From the NCBI GenBank assembly GCA_019454105.1, contig CP075364.1, forward strand, positions 623,362 to 687,361: DNA of 64,000 bases, in the 5' to 3' direction. The DNA is from Fimbriimonadaceae bacterium (GTDB taxonomy: Bacteria; Armatimonadota; Fimbriimonadia; Fimbriimonadales; Fimbriimonadaceae). How positions within the stretch are numbered: the stretch's first letter is position 1; each line of letters begins with the position of its first letter. The notes under the pieces are model-generated. The model saw only the letters and a list, made by a program, of their open reading frames with translations, searched no databases and was not told where the DNA came from. Position numbers and translations under genes: made by a program. Below are positions 8,778 to 17,382 of this stretch, piece after piece.

Positions 8778-9641
8778 ATGCCTGAACTGGCCGAAGTCGA
8801 GACGGTGAGGCGCCTCCTGGAGAGGCGCCTCTTGTCAAGGGCGATCGTCGAAGCGGAGGTCGCCCCGGACGAGATCGTTCTCCAGGGGCGCGACCCTGCC
8901 GAAGTCCGCGCGTCCCTGGTGGGCGCCCATGTCTCTGGAGTCGGTCGAAAGGGCAAGACTTGGTGGGTCGAGCTCGACCGCCGCCCTTGGCTGTTCGGCC
9001 ACCTAGGCATGGGCGGGTGGATCCGCGACGTCACTGGCATGAAGCCCGGTGAGGTTCGCGACGAGACCCGGCTGAAGGAGCATGGGAGCGCGCCACTCGA
9101 CGATCACGAAGGCCGCCCTCGGTTCCTCAAGCTCATGCTCACGACCGAAGACGGGGGAAGGGTCGCCATGACCGACGGTCGGAGACTCGCCCGACTCTGG
9201 CTCGCCAACAGTCCGGAAGAAGACCCAAAAGTCGCCGCACTTGGACCGGACGTTTGGCTCGAGCCTTGGCTGGTGGAACAACTGGCGACCCGCCTGTCCG
9301 GGCGATCCGCCCCGATCAAGTCCTTGATGCTGGACCAGAAGCTCTTCGCGGGCGTCGGAAACTGGTTGGCCGATGAGGCCCTCTATCAAGCCGGTGTCCG
9401 ACCGGATCGAGCCGCAGGCTCACTGGCCGTTGAAGAACTTCAAAAGATCCTCGCCTCCTTGAACGAGGTTCTCCGCGTGGCGATCGAGGCCGAGGCCGAC
9501 GAGCGCCGGTATCCGCCCCATTGGCTGTTCAACTACCGATGGGGTGGCCGCCGGGGACACGACGAGATCGAGGGTCACCCGATCGTCCGGATTCAAGTAG
9601 GGGGCCGCACCACCGCTTGGGTGCCCGGCAGACAACAGTAA
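8778..9641 (+). CDS. mutM: Formamidopyrimidine-DNA glycosylase (Fpg/MutM) with zincless finger
   Basis: Fpg removes oxidised purines such as 8-oxoguanine and cleaves the resulting abasic site. The 287-residue protein begins MPELAEVETV, giving the catalytic Pro after initiator removal and the catalytic Glu. The lysine in GRKGKTWWVEL is in the position of the DNA-binding Lys57, and AGVGNWLADEALYQAG near residue 193 is the helix-two-turn-helix motif. The usual four-cysteine C-terminal zinc finger is absent: the end reads GHPIVRIQVGGRTTAW with no cysteine, although the IVRIQVGGRTT hairpin shape is kept. This resembles the zincless fingers of plant Fpg and NEIL1-type enzymes. A perfect terminator hairpin follows directly. 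Confidence 0.93.
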   Translation: MPELAEVETVRRLLERRLLSRAIVEAEVAPDEIVLQGRDPAEVRASLVGAHVSGVGRKGKTWWVELDRRPWLFGHLGMGGWIRDVTGMKPGEVRDETRLKEHGSAPLDDHEGRPRFLKLMLTTEDGGRVAMTDGRRLARLWLANSPEEDPKVAALGPDVWLEPWLVEQLATRLSGRSAPIKSLMLDQKLFAGVGNWLADEALYQAGVRPDRAAGSLAVEELQKILASLNEVLRVAIEAEADERRYPPHWLFNYRWGGRRGHDEIEGHPIVRIQVGGRTTAWVPGRQQ

Positions 9642-9644
9642 GAA

Positions 9645-9675
9645 GGCCCCGCCTGGAGAAGAAGCAGGCGGGGCC
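9645..9675. terminator. Bidirectional hairpin terminator
   Basis: A perfect 11-bp GC-rich stem (GGCCCCGCCTG with CAGGCGGGGCC) and a 9-base loop lie between the convergent fpg and globin-like genes. There is no strong T-tract, so its strength is uncertain, but its position between two stops supports a shared terminator. Confidence 0.7.
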
Positions 9676-9687
9676 AGACCCGGCCGG

Positions 9688-10554
9688 TTATCGGCCGACG
9701 ATGTCGCCCTTGGTGCTGGCGATCACGGCGAAGATCTCGCCTTGTTCCTTGGCAGGAACCTTGAAATCGTCCAGAACGCGCTTCAGGATAGCGGCGGTCG
9801 CGTCCCACTCCTTTTCGGAGATCATCAAGCCCTGATGGGAGGCCAACATTGACCGGCCCGTGTACTTGAACGGCCCGCCAGCCGCCTCGGCCAGCTGCTC
9901 GATAAGAAGGACCGAGATGCCCTCGGCCGTCACGCGGCCACTCGCCAGGGCCGCGACCACGCGCTCGTTGCCAGTGACAATAGGATCAGCCGCCAATTGT
10001 TTGACAAACTCTTCGACCACGGCGCTGATCGCTCCGACGCCGCCCAGCCTCGCATAGAGCGAGTCCTTTTTGGCGAACTTCTCCATCGTCTGCGGGGCCA
10101 TTGGTTTGGCCATCTTGGTGGCCTTCTCCAGCCAAGACCTCAGTTCCATTTGAGCCGACTTTGGGACCCCCGCCCGGTCCATCGCCTTCATGCGGTGCAT
10201 CCAAGCCCGGTTCGACTCCTCCTGGCTGAGGGCGAGCCATGCTTGAACTTGGGGGAGGCTTGGCGTCTGCTTGTTCTGCATCCCGCCTGTCTCGGCGGCG
10301 ATGGACTCGGTCACCAAGAACCGAAGGGCAGGGCGGCTGGCCGGGTTGAAGAGAGCCTTGAACCGGGGGTTCTTCATCAGCATCTCGTCGTTGGCCTCCA
10401 TCTCTTCGGCGTCCGCCACGAACGCCGCGATCTTGTGGATCCCACCAAGCCTGTCGAAAAGGGTGTCGTTCGCCTTCTCTTTCATGCCCGCGCCCATCTG
10501 GGCGAGGCCTGCCGAAGCGAGCATGGCGGTCAGGAAGAGTGATGTCGGTTTCAT
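9688..10554 (-). CDS. Exported tandem truncated-hemoglobin-like protein
   Basis: The 288-residue protein starts MKPTSLFLTAMLASAGLAQ, a signal peptide with a likely cleavage after AGLAQ. Residues 165-288 match group I truncated hemoglobin: SLYARLGGVGAISAVVEEF, then FKYTGRSMLASHQGL with the proximal histidine at 240, and a final helix ending KGDIV. Residues 31-150 repeat the same shape (TLFDRLGGIHKIAAFVADA, then a helix around SLPQVQAWLALSQ), but the proximal histidine is replaced, so this half probably binds no heme. The usual B10 tyrosine is Val184 in the second domain. Export and two unequal domains are unusual for this family. Heme binding in the second half is inferred, not shown. Confidence 0.72.
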   Translation of the reverse strand: MKPTSLFLTAMLASAGLAQMGAGMKEKANDTLFDRLGGIHKIAAFVADAEEMEANDEMLMKNPRFKALFNPASRPALRFLVTESIAAETGGMQNKQTPSLPQVQAWLALSQEESNRAWMHRMKAMDRAGVPKSAQMELRSWLEKATKMAKPMAPQTMEKFAKKDSLYARLGGVGAISAVVEEFVKQLAADPIVTGNERVVAALASGRVTAEGISVLLIEQLAEAAGGPFKYTGRSMLASHQGLMISEKEWDATAAILKRVLDDFKVPAKEQGEIFAVIASTKGDIVGR

Positions 10555-10634
10555 AGTTCTGTCTCGTCGACACGTCCATGAAACCGTTCTGGAATGAACG
10601 CTAAGGCACTCGAAACTTAACCGAAAGTGAACAT

Positions 10635-11705
10635 TCAGACCATCTTGGCCACGATGGCGTCGCCCATCTCGGAGGTCGAGACCAATCGAGTGTGGGCCTC
10701 AAAGATGTCTGCCGTCCTCAGGCCTTCGCTGAGAGCCGACTCGACCGCGCACTCGATCCGGTCGGCTTGCTCCTCTTCTCCAAACGAGAACCGAAGCATC
10801 ATCGCAGCGCTGAGGATCGCAGCAAGCGGGTTCGCCTTGCCTTGCCCGGCGATGTCGGGCGCGCTTCCATGAACCGGCTCATAAAGACCGAAGACGCGGC
10901 CGGACTTGGGCTCTCCGAGCGAAGCGCTTGGCAACAGTCCGAGCGACCCTGTGATCATGGAGGCCTCGTCGCTCAAGATGTCGCCGAACATGTTCTCGGT
11001 GAGGATCACGTCGAACTGTCCGGGATCGCGAATGAGCTGCATCGCGCAGTTGTCGACCAACATATGGTGGACGCTGATGTCGGGATTCTTGGTCGACAGT
11101 TCGTCGACGACCTCACGCCACAGCCGGGAAGTCTCCAGCACGTTGGCCTTGTCGACATGGGTGACGAAGCTCCGCCGCTTGCGGGCGATCTCAAAGGCCC
11201 GCAACGTGATCCTTTCGATCTCAGCCCTCGTGTAGACGCAACTGTCGACAGCGCGAGATCCGTCGGCGGCTCGATGGCGAGGCTCGCCAAAATAGATGCC
11301 TCCCGTGAGTTCCCGCACGACGACCAGGTCCATCATGTTACGTCCTTCCTTCAGCGGACTTGCATGGATCAGGGGCCGCAACGTCTTGGCGGGACGGATG
11401 TTGGCGTAAAGGCCCAGCTCGCGCCGGATCGCGAGCAGTCCGCCGATCTCGGGTCGCATAGAGGCGGGCTCGATCTTGTCCCACTTCGGGCCTCCGACTG
11501 CCCCCATCAAGACGGCGTCCGCGTCGTGGCAGGTCTCAACGGTCTCGGCAGGTAGCGGCGTTCCGACCTCGTCATAAGCAGATCCGCCGAGCAAGCCATG
11601 CTCGAACTCAATTTCCGATCCGCTCGCTTTCAGGACTTTGACCGCTTCGTCGATGACCTCGGGCCCAATTCCGTCACCCGGAAGCACCGCGACCTTGTAA
11701 GGCAT
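10635..11705 (-). CDS. leuB: 3-isopropylmalate dehydrogenase
   Basis: LeuB oxidises and decarboxylates (2R,3S)-3-isopropylmalate in leucine synthesis. I start it at [17 protein letters not shown], which gives 356 residues, the normal family length; the longer frame has about 95 non-homologous residues and would overlap the divergent HAD gene. Conserved motifs are [10 protein letters not shown] at the N-terminus, LRRE-type contacts in [28 protein letters not shown], the catalytic YTRAEIER region, [14 protein letters not shown] for the metal aspartates and [18 protein letters not shown] for NAD binding. CATAAT lies seven bases before the start. No other leu genes are adjacent. Confidence 0.95.
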   Translation of the reverse strand: MPYKVAVLPGDGIGPEVIDEAVKVLKASGSEIEFEHGLLGGSAYDEVGTPLPAETVETCHDADAVLMGAVGGPKWDKIEPASMRPEIGGLLAIRRELGLYANIRPAKTLRPLIHASPLKEGRNMMDLVVVRELTGGIYFGEPRHRAADGSRAVDSCVYTRAEIERITLRAFEIARKRRSFVTHVDKANVLETSRLWREVVDELSTKNPDISVHHMLVDNCAMQLIRDPGQFDVILTENMFGDILSDEASMITGSLGLLPSASLGEPKSGRVFGLYEPVHGSAPDIAGQGKANPLAAILSAAMMLRFSFGEEEQADRIECAVESALSEGLRTADIFEAHTRLVSTSEMGDAIVAKMV

Positions 11706-11756
11706 GGGCGGAATTATGGCCAAGGGCATCAAACCGGTGCGGTTATCATGGGATCG

Positions 11757-12380
11757 ATGTCCGCCTTGTTGCTGGATCTTGACGGCACTCTGATCGATTC
11801 TGAGCCTTGGTACAAGAGGGTCGAACTCGAAACGCTCCACAGCCTCGGGGTCCCAGTCACACTCGAAGAAATGATGGGCTACACGGGAACTGTGCTGGAC
11901 TTTTGGTTGGCGGCCGTGAACGAGAGGCACGGCTCTTCCCTGGGCAAAGAGGACTTTTTGGAACCATACAGGCCCAAGATGGTGCGGCACCTCGAAGAGG
12001 ACGTCGAGATGTTTCCCGACGCCCAGCGGCTGCTCGATAGAATCAGCGGCCCAATGGCCATCGTCACATCCTCCCTTGACTGGTATGTCGACGTAGCCCT
12101 CCGCCGGTTTCCGGTTCTGAAGGAAAAGTCACAGGCGATCGTTTGCGCTGCCGACGTTCAAAGAGGCAAGCCCGATCCCGAGCCCTATTTGGTGGCAGCG
12201 GCAAGGCTCGCGACCGACCCTTCAACCTGCACCGTTGTCGAAGACTCGCAGAACGGCGTCCTGAGCGGGCTCGCGGCAGGCTGTCGCGTCGTGGCGATCA
12301 CCCGCCATGGCACACCGCCAAGCGGCGCGCATGACGTTCTGGGGAATCTTGACGACTTAGCCACGCCCGCCACGGTGTGA
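11757..12380 (+). CDS. HAD-superfamily phosphatase (phosphoglycolate phosphatase/beta-PGM-like)
   Basis: The protein begins [20 protein letters not shown], containing HAD motif I with the nucleophile and acid aspartates. An in-frame ATG three codons upstream is possible, but TATCAT (-10-like) overlaps that ATG and ends seven bases before the start chosen here, in line with the leaderless pattern of neighbouring genes. Motif II is VTSSL, motif III is the lysine in RGKPDPEPY and motif IV is [16 protein letters not shown]. The helical cap (residues 20-85) places it in the class IA group with beta-phosphoglucomutase and Gph. The substrate is a small phosphomonoester that cannot be specified. The next gene begins 4 bases after the stop. 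Confidence 0.88.
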   Translation: MSALLLDLDGTLIDSEPWYKRVELETLHSLGVPVTLEEMMGYTGTVLDFWLAAVNERHGSSLGKEDFLEPYRPKMVRHLEEDVEMFPDAQRLLDRISGPMAIVTSSLDWYVDVALRRFPVLKEKSQAIVCAADVQRGKPDPEPYLVAAARLATDPSTCTVVEDSQNGVLSGLAAGCRVVAITRHGTPPSGAHDVLGNLDDLATPATV

Positions 12381-12384
12381 AACG

Positions 12385-12795
12385 ATGAGAGCCCATACCG
12401 AATACCTCTGGTTCGAAACCTCGAAGAGGGAAGAGTACGTCCGTATCACGGACGAGGTCGCTGCCATTGTTGAGCGGTCAGGTGTCGTGGACGGCTTTGT
12501 CCTCGTCAGCGCCATGCACATCACCGCCGCCGTTTACGTCAACGACTGGGAAGGCGGGCTCATCGCGGACATTCAAGAGTGGCTCGAGGGACTGGCCCCG
12601 AAAAAAAACTACCGGCATCACCGAACCGGCGAGGACAACGGAGAGGCCCACCTGAAGAACTTCGTGATCCATCACCAGGTGCTGCTTCCAATCACTGATG
12701 GCACGCTCGACCTCGGGCCCTGGCAACAGGTCTTTTATGCGGAGTTCGACGGTCGAAGAAGGAAGCGGGTGGTCGTCAAAGTTCTGGGTGTTTGA
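12385..12795 (+). CDS. YjbQ/UPF0047 family protein
   Basis: The 136-residue protein matches the YjbQ/UPF0047 family throughout. Conserved pieces are [10 protein letters not shown] near residue 50, the [19 protein letters not shown] segment with the family histidines around residues 80-97, [20 protein letters not shown], and [16 protein letters not shown] at the end. YjbQ has a weak thiamine-phosphate-synthase activity in E. coli, so many entries are called secondary thiamine-phosphate synthase; the physiological role is unsettled. It is probably cotranscribed with the HAD phosphatase gene just upstream. About 240 bases of A/T-richer non-coding sequence follow before the next start. Confidence 0.92.
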   Translation: MRAHTEYLWFETSKREEYVRITDEVAAIVERSGVVDGFVLVSAMHITAAVYVNDWEGGLIADIQEWLEGLAPKKNYRHHRTGEDNGEAHLKNFVIHHQVLLPITDGTLDLGPWQQVFYAEFDGRRRKRVVVKVLGV

Positions 12796-13038
12796 CTCCG
12801 ACTCGCTAAGCATCATTCGTCAATGCGCCTCATAGAAATACCGGTTCTTCATTGCAATGTATCATTGAGCGGCGCCATTGATGTACATTAGTTTTGTCGA
12901 AAGCAGTGGAGGGCCAGGACTGGCGCCTCCCAATCAGGCCTTTGATCTTCAATTCGGAAGTCCAAGTGGAGCTGCCACCTGAGCGGGGTGACAGCTCCAA
13001 TTTTGCCGAGAGGCGGACGCTCGGTCAGAATAGTCCCC

Positions 13039-14412
13039 GTGAACCGGTGGTCGCTCTGGGGGCTTGGCGTCCTGGCCGTTTGCGTGGCGATCCTGATGAG
13101 CCGATCTGGCCACCCGGGCATGCTGGCCGACTCGGACACCGCCGTACTGCTCGATGCGATCAAAGACAGGTCGCAGCCTCTGTCTTGGTTTGGCGGCGAT
13201 TGGCCCTTGGGCAACCACTTCTATCGGCCTGTCTCGACCCTGTTGTTCGAGCTTGATGCGGCCCTATACAAAGGCCAAGCCTGGGGTTTTGGCCTCACAA
13301 ACGCCCTTTTGGCTGCGGGCTGTGTAGCCAGCCTCTTCTGGTTTGTCAAGGAGTGGACGGAACTTCCTTGGGCAGCCGGGCTCTCGGCTATCCTTTTCGG
13401 CCTTTGGCATTTGGTCCCGCCTGGTCTGTGGTGGGTCGGAGCGTTGGCCGCCGTGATCACGGTGCTGCCACTGCTCGGTTTGCTCCGGTGGAAGAAGCGG
13501 CCATGGGGAAGAGTGACGGTCGCTTTCGTTGGGGCAGTCTTCGTGGCTTCGCAGGTCGAATCGGTGGTGCCGCTCGGGGGGCGGATCGTAGGTTGGCTGC
13601 CAGGCCGCACGGCCTCGTCCATGACTCTTTTCGCGTTGATCGCCCTGGCGGCCTATGCGCGCTTTCTCCGGCAATCCTCGCCGCTTGCGCCCCCTTCAGC
13701 GCCGACAGCTTTGGACGTGCCGCTCACCAAGTCTGCGCCGCGAGCGCGTCCCGCTTCGAGTCCCTCTTGGTACTGGTTAGGGTTGAGCCTCGCCGCGACC
13801 TCTCTGGCGCTGGGTTGCTATGAGCAGGCGGTGATGCTGCCCTTGTTGCTCGCGTGTGTCCATGGCTCCCTCTGGTTTCGGGGCCTTCGGCACCCTGTGG
13901 CGCCCGTCATTGCGTTCTTCGGCCTTCTGGGCGCTTACGCAGTATTGCGCTTGGCCCTGGTTCCTGTGGAGGCTTCCGGCTATCAGCTGCAACAGTTCCG
14001 CGATGGTCCAGGCGTGATCCTGTCCTTGTCCGACTACGTCCTCCCGGCTGGAGGCTGGATCTATCGATTCGCCATCATCGCCTCGGTCGGCTGGGAGGCC
14101 GTCTTCGTCCCTGAGTTCTGGTGGATCCTTGTCCTGGTGGCTGGCAACGGCGTCATGGCGTGGACAGCGGTGAAGTCGAATCGCGCCAGTTGGATGGTCG
14201 GCGCATGGGCGATGTCGTGCTTAGCCTTCCTCCCGATGGCTTGGCTTAAGAGGTTCGAACACTATCACTACTGGCCCGAAGTCCTTCGGGCTGTGCTCGT
14301 GGTGCTGCTTGTTGCAGAGGCCTTGCGCCTCGCGGCTACCGCAGTTTCCCCCCCAGTGCTTCAAGCGCCGCCACGGCCAAATCCCGCACCTGGTTCGCTT
14401 CCTCGTCCGTGA
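13039..14412 (+). CDS. Polytopic membrane protein, GT-C-glycosyltransferase-like
   Basis: About ten hydrophobic segments span the protein, starting with WGLGVLAVCVAILM. After a loop with SDTAV and FYRPVSTLLFELD comes GFGLTNALLAAGCVASLFW. The order RP..tL.f.lD followed by G..LTN.LL is typical of bacterial GT-C-fold membrane glycosyltransferase-like proteins that use polyprenyl-phosphate sugars. I use the GTG start because CAGAAT lies seven bases before it and the 17 residues of the longer ATG form look non-conserved. The last 25 codons are Pro-rich and overlap the 3' end of pheT on the other strand. The sugar and acceptor are unknown. Confidence 0.7.
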   Translation: MNRWSLWGLGVLAVCVAILMSRSGHPGMLADSDTAVLLDAIKDRSQPLSWFGGDWPLGNHFYRPVSTLLFELDAALYKGQAWGFGLTNALLAAGCVASLFWFVKEWTELPWAAGLSAILFGLWHLVPPGLWWVGALAAVITVLPLLGLLRWKKRPWGRVTVAFVGAVFVASQVESVVPLGGRIVGWLPGRTASSMTLFALIALAAYARFLRQSSPLAPPSAPTALDVPLTKSAPRARPASSPSWYWLGLSLAATSLALGCYEQAVMLPLLLACVHGSLWFRGLRHPVAPVIAFFGLLGAYAVLRLALVPVEASGYQLQQFRDGPGVILSLSDYVLPAGGWIYRFAIIASVGWEAVFVPEFWWILVLVAGNGVMAWTAVKSNRASWMVGAWAMSCLAFLPMAWLKRFEHYHYWPEVLRAVLVVLLVAEALRLAATAVSPPVLQAPPRPNPAPGSLPRP

Positions 14413-16354
14413 AGTTGCCCGCCTTGCGAAACTGGAGGGCGATCGCCAAGCTGTGATGACCCTCGGGAACGCCCGTCCCGGTGTAGACGTCGAAGAGCCA
14501 AAGCCGCTCCAGGGCCGGCCCGCAGGCCTGCACGATGGCTTCTTCGACCCTCGAGAAGGGAACCGACGTATCGATGATCACTGCGATGTCGCGGCGCGCG
14601 GGCGGATGCCTGTGGATCGGTCGGTAGAGGCCCTCAGTGCTCTTGACAGCCACGAGGTCAGTGATGTCGATTTCTGCGATGAATGTCTCGGCGTCAAGTC
14701 CCAGTTGGGAGGCCGCGTTGGGATGGATCTGCCCCATCACACCCAGGCCCCGGATGGCGGCGGAGCGGGTCGGATGGAGCCGCGAGTCGGGAGACTGCAA
14801 CGGGCCGAACTCCGGATGGACGCCCACACTTCGGAGCGCAGCCTCGATCATGCCCTTGAGAGTGAAAAAGTCTGAGCTCTCCCGTGCTCCCGCTGACCAG
14901 TGGAGCGCGTCGAGGAATCCCGACGTGAGAATTCCAAGAGACTGTCGCTCACCCAGTTGGGTGAACACTCGACCTGTCTCGAAGAAATGAAGGTTGTGAG
15001 CCCCGTTTCGAAGGGCCGCGTCAACCAGCCCGGGGAGGTGGCTGTTCTTGAGATAGGCCATCTCAGGCGAAGCGGGGTTGCGGACGAGCGTTCTCTCGCC
15101 CCATGAGTCCAGCGGGTGCACATCGATGAGCGAGTGGCTGATGATCTGATCGAGCCCGACACGATAGAGCTCTTCTCGCAACCGGTCGATGAGAAGGTCG
15201 TTGCCCCTCGGCCCGCCGACGGGCGTGCTGCCGATCGGGAGGAACTCAGGGATCTTCTCATAGCCAAACACGCGCCCAACCTCTTCGACCAAGTCCTCTT
15301 CGCGCTGGAGGTCGATGCGCCAAGTCGGTGGAACGGCCCAGAACTCGTCGCCCTCCCGCCGTACCTTGAGGCCGAGGCGGGCGAGGATCGCCTCGATCTC
15401 GTCTGTGGGCACGTCCGTCCCGAGGAGCCGCGCTGTTCGGGTCGGCCGGATTCGAACTGGTTCCCGGGTCGGCGGAGCCGGGTACTCGTCGATGACCCCG
15501 GGTACCGGCATGACGCCTGTCGCCTGTTCGAGCAGATCGGCAAACCGGTCGAGCGCCCGAACGACGCCCTCTGGATCAGCGTAGCGCTCGAACCGATAGC
15601 TGGCGTCCGTCTGCAGGCCAAGCTGCTTGCGGGTGCGCCGAACGGACTGATGGTCAAAATGGGCGGACTCAAGGAGGCACCGAGTCGTGCCGGGGCCGAC
15701 TTCGGTATCGGCCCCGCCCATGACTCCGGCGACCGCGACCGGTCTCTCTGTGTCGCAGATCATGAGTTGTCCTGGTTGGAGCTCGTGGTGGGTCCCGTCG
15801 AGGGTCGTGAGCCGCTCGCCCAATTTTGCCGACCTCACGACGATGCCTGGTCCGGCGAGTTTGTCCAGGTCAAAAGCGTGAAGAGGTTGCCCGGTCTCGA
15901 TCATCACGTAGTTCGTCAGATCGACCAAGAGCGAGATGGGCCGCTGTCCAAGTTTGGTCAGCCGATCTTGTACCCAACCAGGGGATTCGCCATGGGTCAG
16001 GCCTTCGAAGACCCGACAGGCGTAGCGCGTGCAGTCAGGCGCCTCGATCAGGACAGAGGCCTTCGATCGGACATCGGCTTCATTGTGGTCTGGACGAGAC
16101 CAACTTTCGGTCACAGTCTTGTACAAATCTGTCGGATTTGAGGTGGGATCCTTGGCGAGGATCTCGCGGGCAATGCCCAGGGCCGAGGCACCGTCGCCTC
16201 GATTGGCCATGATGTTGACGTCCAGAACCTTCTCGCCGTCGACCTCAAGGATCTCTTCAATCTCAAACCCGGTCATCGTGAGCAGGTCGCCGATCTCTTC
16301 CGCAGACAGGGTGGTCGTCACCAGGTCGCGCACCATCGACTCGGTCAGCTTCAT
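14336..16354 (-). CDS. pheT: Phenylalanine--tRNA ligase beta subunit lacking the EMAP/tRNA-binding domain
   Basis: PheT pairs with PheS to charge tRNA-Phe; the beta subunit holds editing and anticodon-binding functions. This copy has 672 residues instead of the usual 780-800. The N-terminal strand and helix (MKLTESMVRDLV ... LLTMTGFEIEEI) pass directly to VLDVNIMANRGDGASALGIA at about residue 43, so the inserted EMAP/OB-fold domain normally between residues 40 and 150 is missing. The B3/B4 editing region (ISLLVDLTNYVMIETGQPLHAFD), B5 and catalytic-like core, and the C-terminal FDX-ACB domain (YRPIHRHPPARRDIAVII to the end) are present. The start overlaps pheS by four bases (ATGA). Confidence 0.95.
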   Translation of the reverse strand: MKLTESMVRDLVTTTLSAEEIGDLLTMTGFEIEEILEVDGEKVLDVNIMANRGDGASALGIAREILAKDPTSNPTDLYKTVTESWSRPDHNEADVRSKASVLIEAPDCTRYACRVFEGLTHGESPGWVQDRLTKLGQRPISLLVDLTNYVMIETGQPLHAFDLDKLAGPGIVVRSAKLGERLTTLDGTHHELQPGQLMICDTERPVAVAGVMGGADTEVGPGTTRCLLESAHFDHQSVRRTRKQLGLQTDASYRFERYADPEGVVRALDRFADLLEQATGVMPVPGVIDEYPAPPTREPVRIRPTRTARLLGTDVPTDEIEAILARLGLKVRREGDEFWAVPPTWRIDLQREEDLVEEVGRVFGYEKIPEFLPIGSTPVGGPRGNDLLIDRLREELYRVGLDQIISHSLIDVHPLDSWGERTLVRNPASPEMAYLKNSHLPGLVDAALRNGAHNLHFFETGRVFTQLGERQSLGILTSGFLDALHWSAGARESSDFFTLKGMIEAALRSVGVHPEFGPLQSPDSRLHPTRSAAIRGLGVMGQIHPNAASQLGLDAETFIAEIDITDLVAVKSTEGLYRPIHRHPPARRDIAVIIDTSVPFSRVEEAIVQACGPALERLWLFDVYTGTGVPEGHHSLAIALQFRKAGNFTDEEANQVRDLAVAALEALGGKLR

Positions 16355-17346
16355 CGGAACTGCTCCAGGAACCTCACGTCGTTTTCAAGAAAGTGCCTGA
16401 GGTCGTCGATCCCGTGGGCCATCATGGGAATCCTTTCGACACCAAGCCCAAATGCGAACCCCGAGTACCTCTCCGTGTCGATTCCGTATCGCTCCAGAAT
16501 GTTCGGATGGATGAGCCCAGCCCCGCCGAGCTCGACCCAGCGTCCTCCAAACAGCTTGGGAGTTGAGATCGCGTAGTCCACCCCCGGTTCAACGAACGGA
16601 AAGAAGTCGGGCCGGAACCGAACTTTCGCGTCCCCCCCGAACATCTCGCGCGCGAAGACCCGCAGGGTGCCCTTGAGGTGCGCCATCGAGATGCCCTCGT
16701 CGACCATGAAGACATCGATCTGGTGGAAGGTGTGAGAGTGAGTCCGGTCGACAGCCTCGTTGCGGAAGGTCCGCCCGACCGTGAAAGCCCGGAACGGAGG
16801 GGCCACTGTCTCGAAGACCCGCCCTTGAAGGGCCGTGCACTGCGTGCGCAAGACGAGGTCGTCCGAAACGTAAAAGGTGTCCTGGGCGTCCATCGCCGGG
16901 TGATCCGGAGGGTAGTTCAGCGCGTCAAAGTTGTATTTGAAAAGTTCAAGTTCGGGCGATTCATAATAAACAAAACCCATCGAACCAATCACTCGTTTGA
17001 TCTTGTCTATGGTCTGCTGCAGCACGTGCGTCCGTCCAGCGCGAGGCCTTCGTCCTGGCAAGGTCAAGTCGATCTTCTCGTTTTCAAACTGGACGGCTAG
17101 CTCTGCACCACGCAACGCCGACGTGAGCTGGTCAAGCAGGGACTGGAGACGTCCTTTGGCCTCGTTGACTGCAGCTCCGAAGGCTGGACGCTCGTCGGCC
17201 GAGAGCTTACCGATCCCGCGCATGAGCCCAGTTACAAGACCGCTCTTGCCCAGAAACCGGATCTCAAGTTCCCGAAGTTCGGCCGTCGTCGTCGCGCCGC
17301 GGAACGCCTTGGCCGCCTGCTCTTCTAACTCGGCGATCTCATCCAT
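16351..17346 (-). CDS. pheS: Phenylalanine--tRNA ligase alpha subunit
   Basis: PheS is the catalytic subunit of the (alpha-beta)2 enzyme and forms Phe-AMP and Phe-tRNA. The 331-residue length is normal. The N-terminal coiled coil (residues 1-90) precedes the class II core with motif 1 around GFVYYESPELELFKYNFDAL, motif 2 in HTFHQIDVFMVDEGI and motif 3 GFAFGLGVERIPMMAHGIDD close to the end. RTQCTALQGR and NEAVDRTHSHTFHQ are family hallmarks. It is the first gene of the pheST operon; the start lies about 35 bases from the convergently placed end of the aminotransferase gene upstream. Confidence 0.97.
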   Translation of the reverse strand: MDEIAELEEQAAKAFRGATTTAELRELEIRFLGKSGLVTGLMRGIGKLSADERPAFGAAVNEAKGRLQSLLDQLTSALRGAELAVQFENEKIDLTLPGRRPRAGRTHVLQQTIDKIKRVIGSMGFVYYESPELELFKYNFDALNYPPDHPAMDAQDTFYVSDDLVLRTQCTALQGRVFETVAPPFRAFTVGRTFRNEAVDRTHSHTFHQIDVFMVDEGISMAHLKGTLRVFAREMFGGDAKVRFRPDFFPFVEPGVDYAISTPKLFGGRWVELGGAGLIHPNILERYGIDTERYSGFAFGLGVERIPMMAHGIDDLRHFLENDVRFLEQFR

Positions 17347-17382
17347 GACCTGCGAATTGTAGTCGCCGAGCCACTTCCCGGC

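Noticed and set aside
12840-12900. Partly symmetric AATGTA...TACATT sequence
   Set aside because: The inner bases do not pair, so it is not a convincing operator or hairpin.
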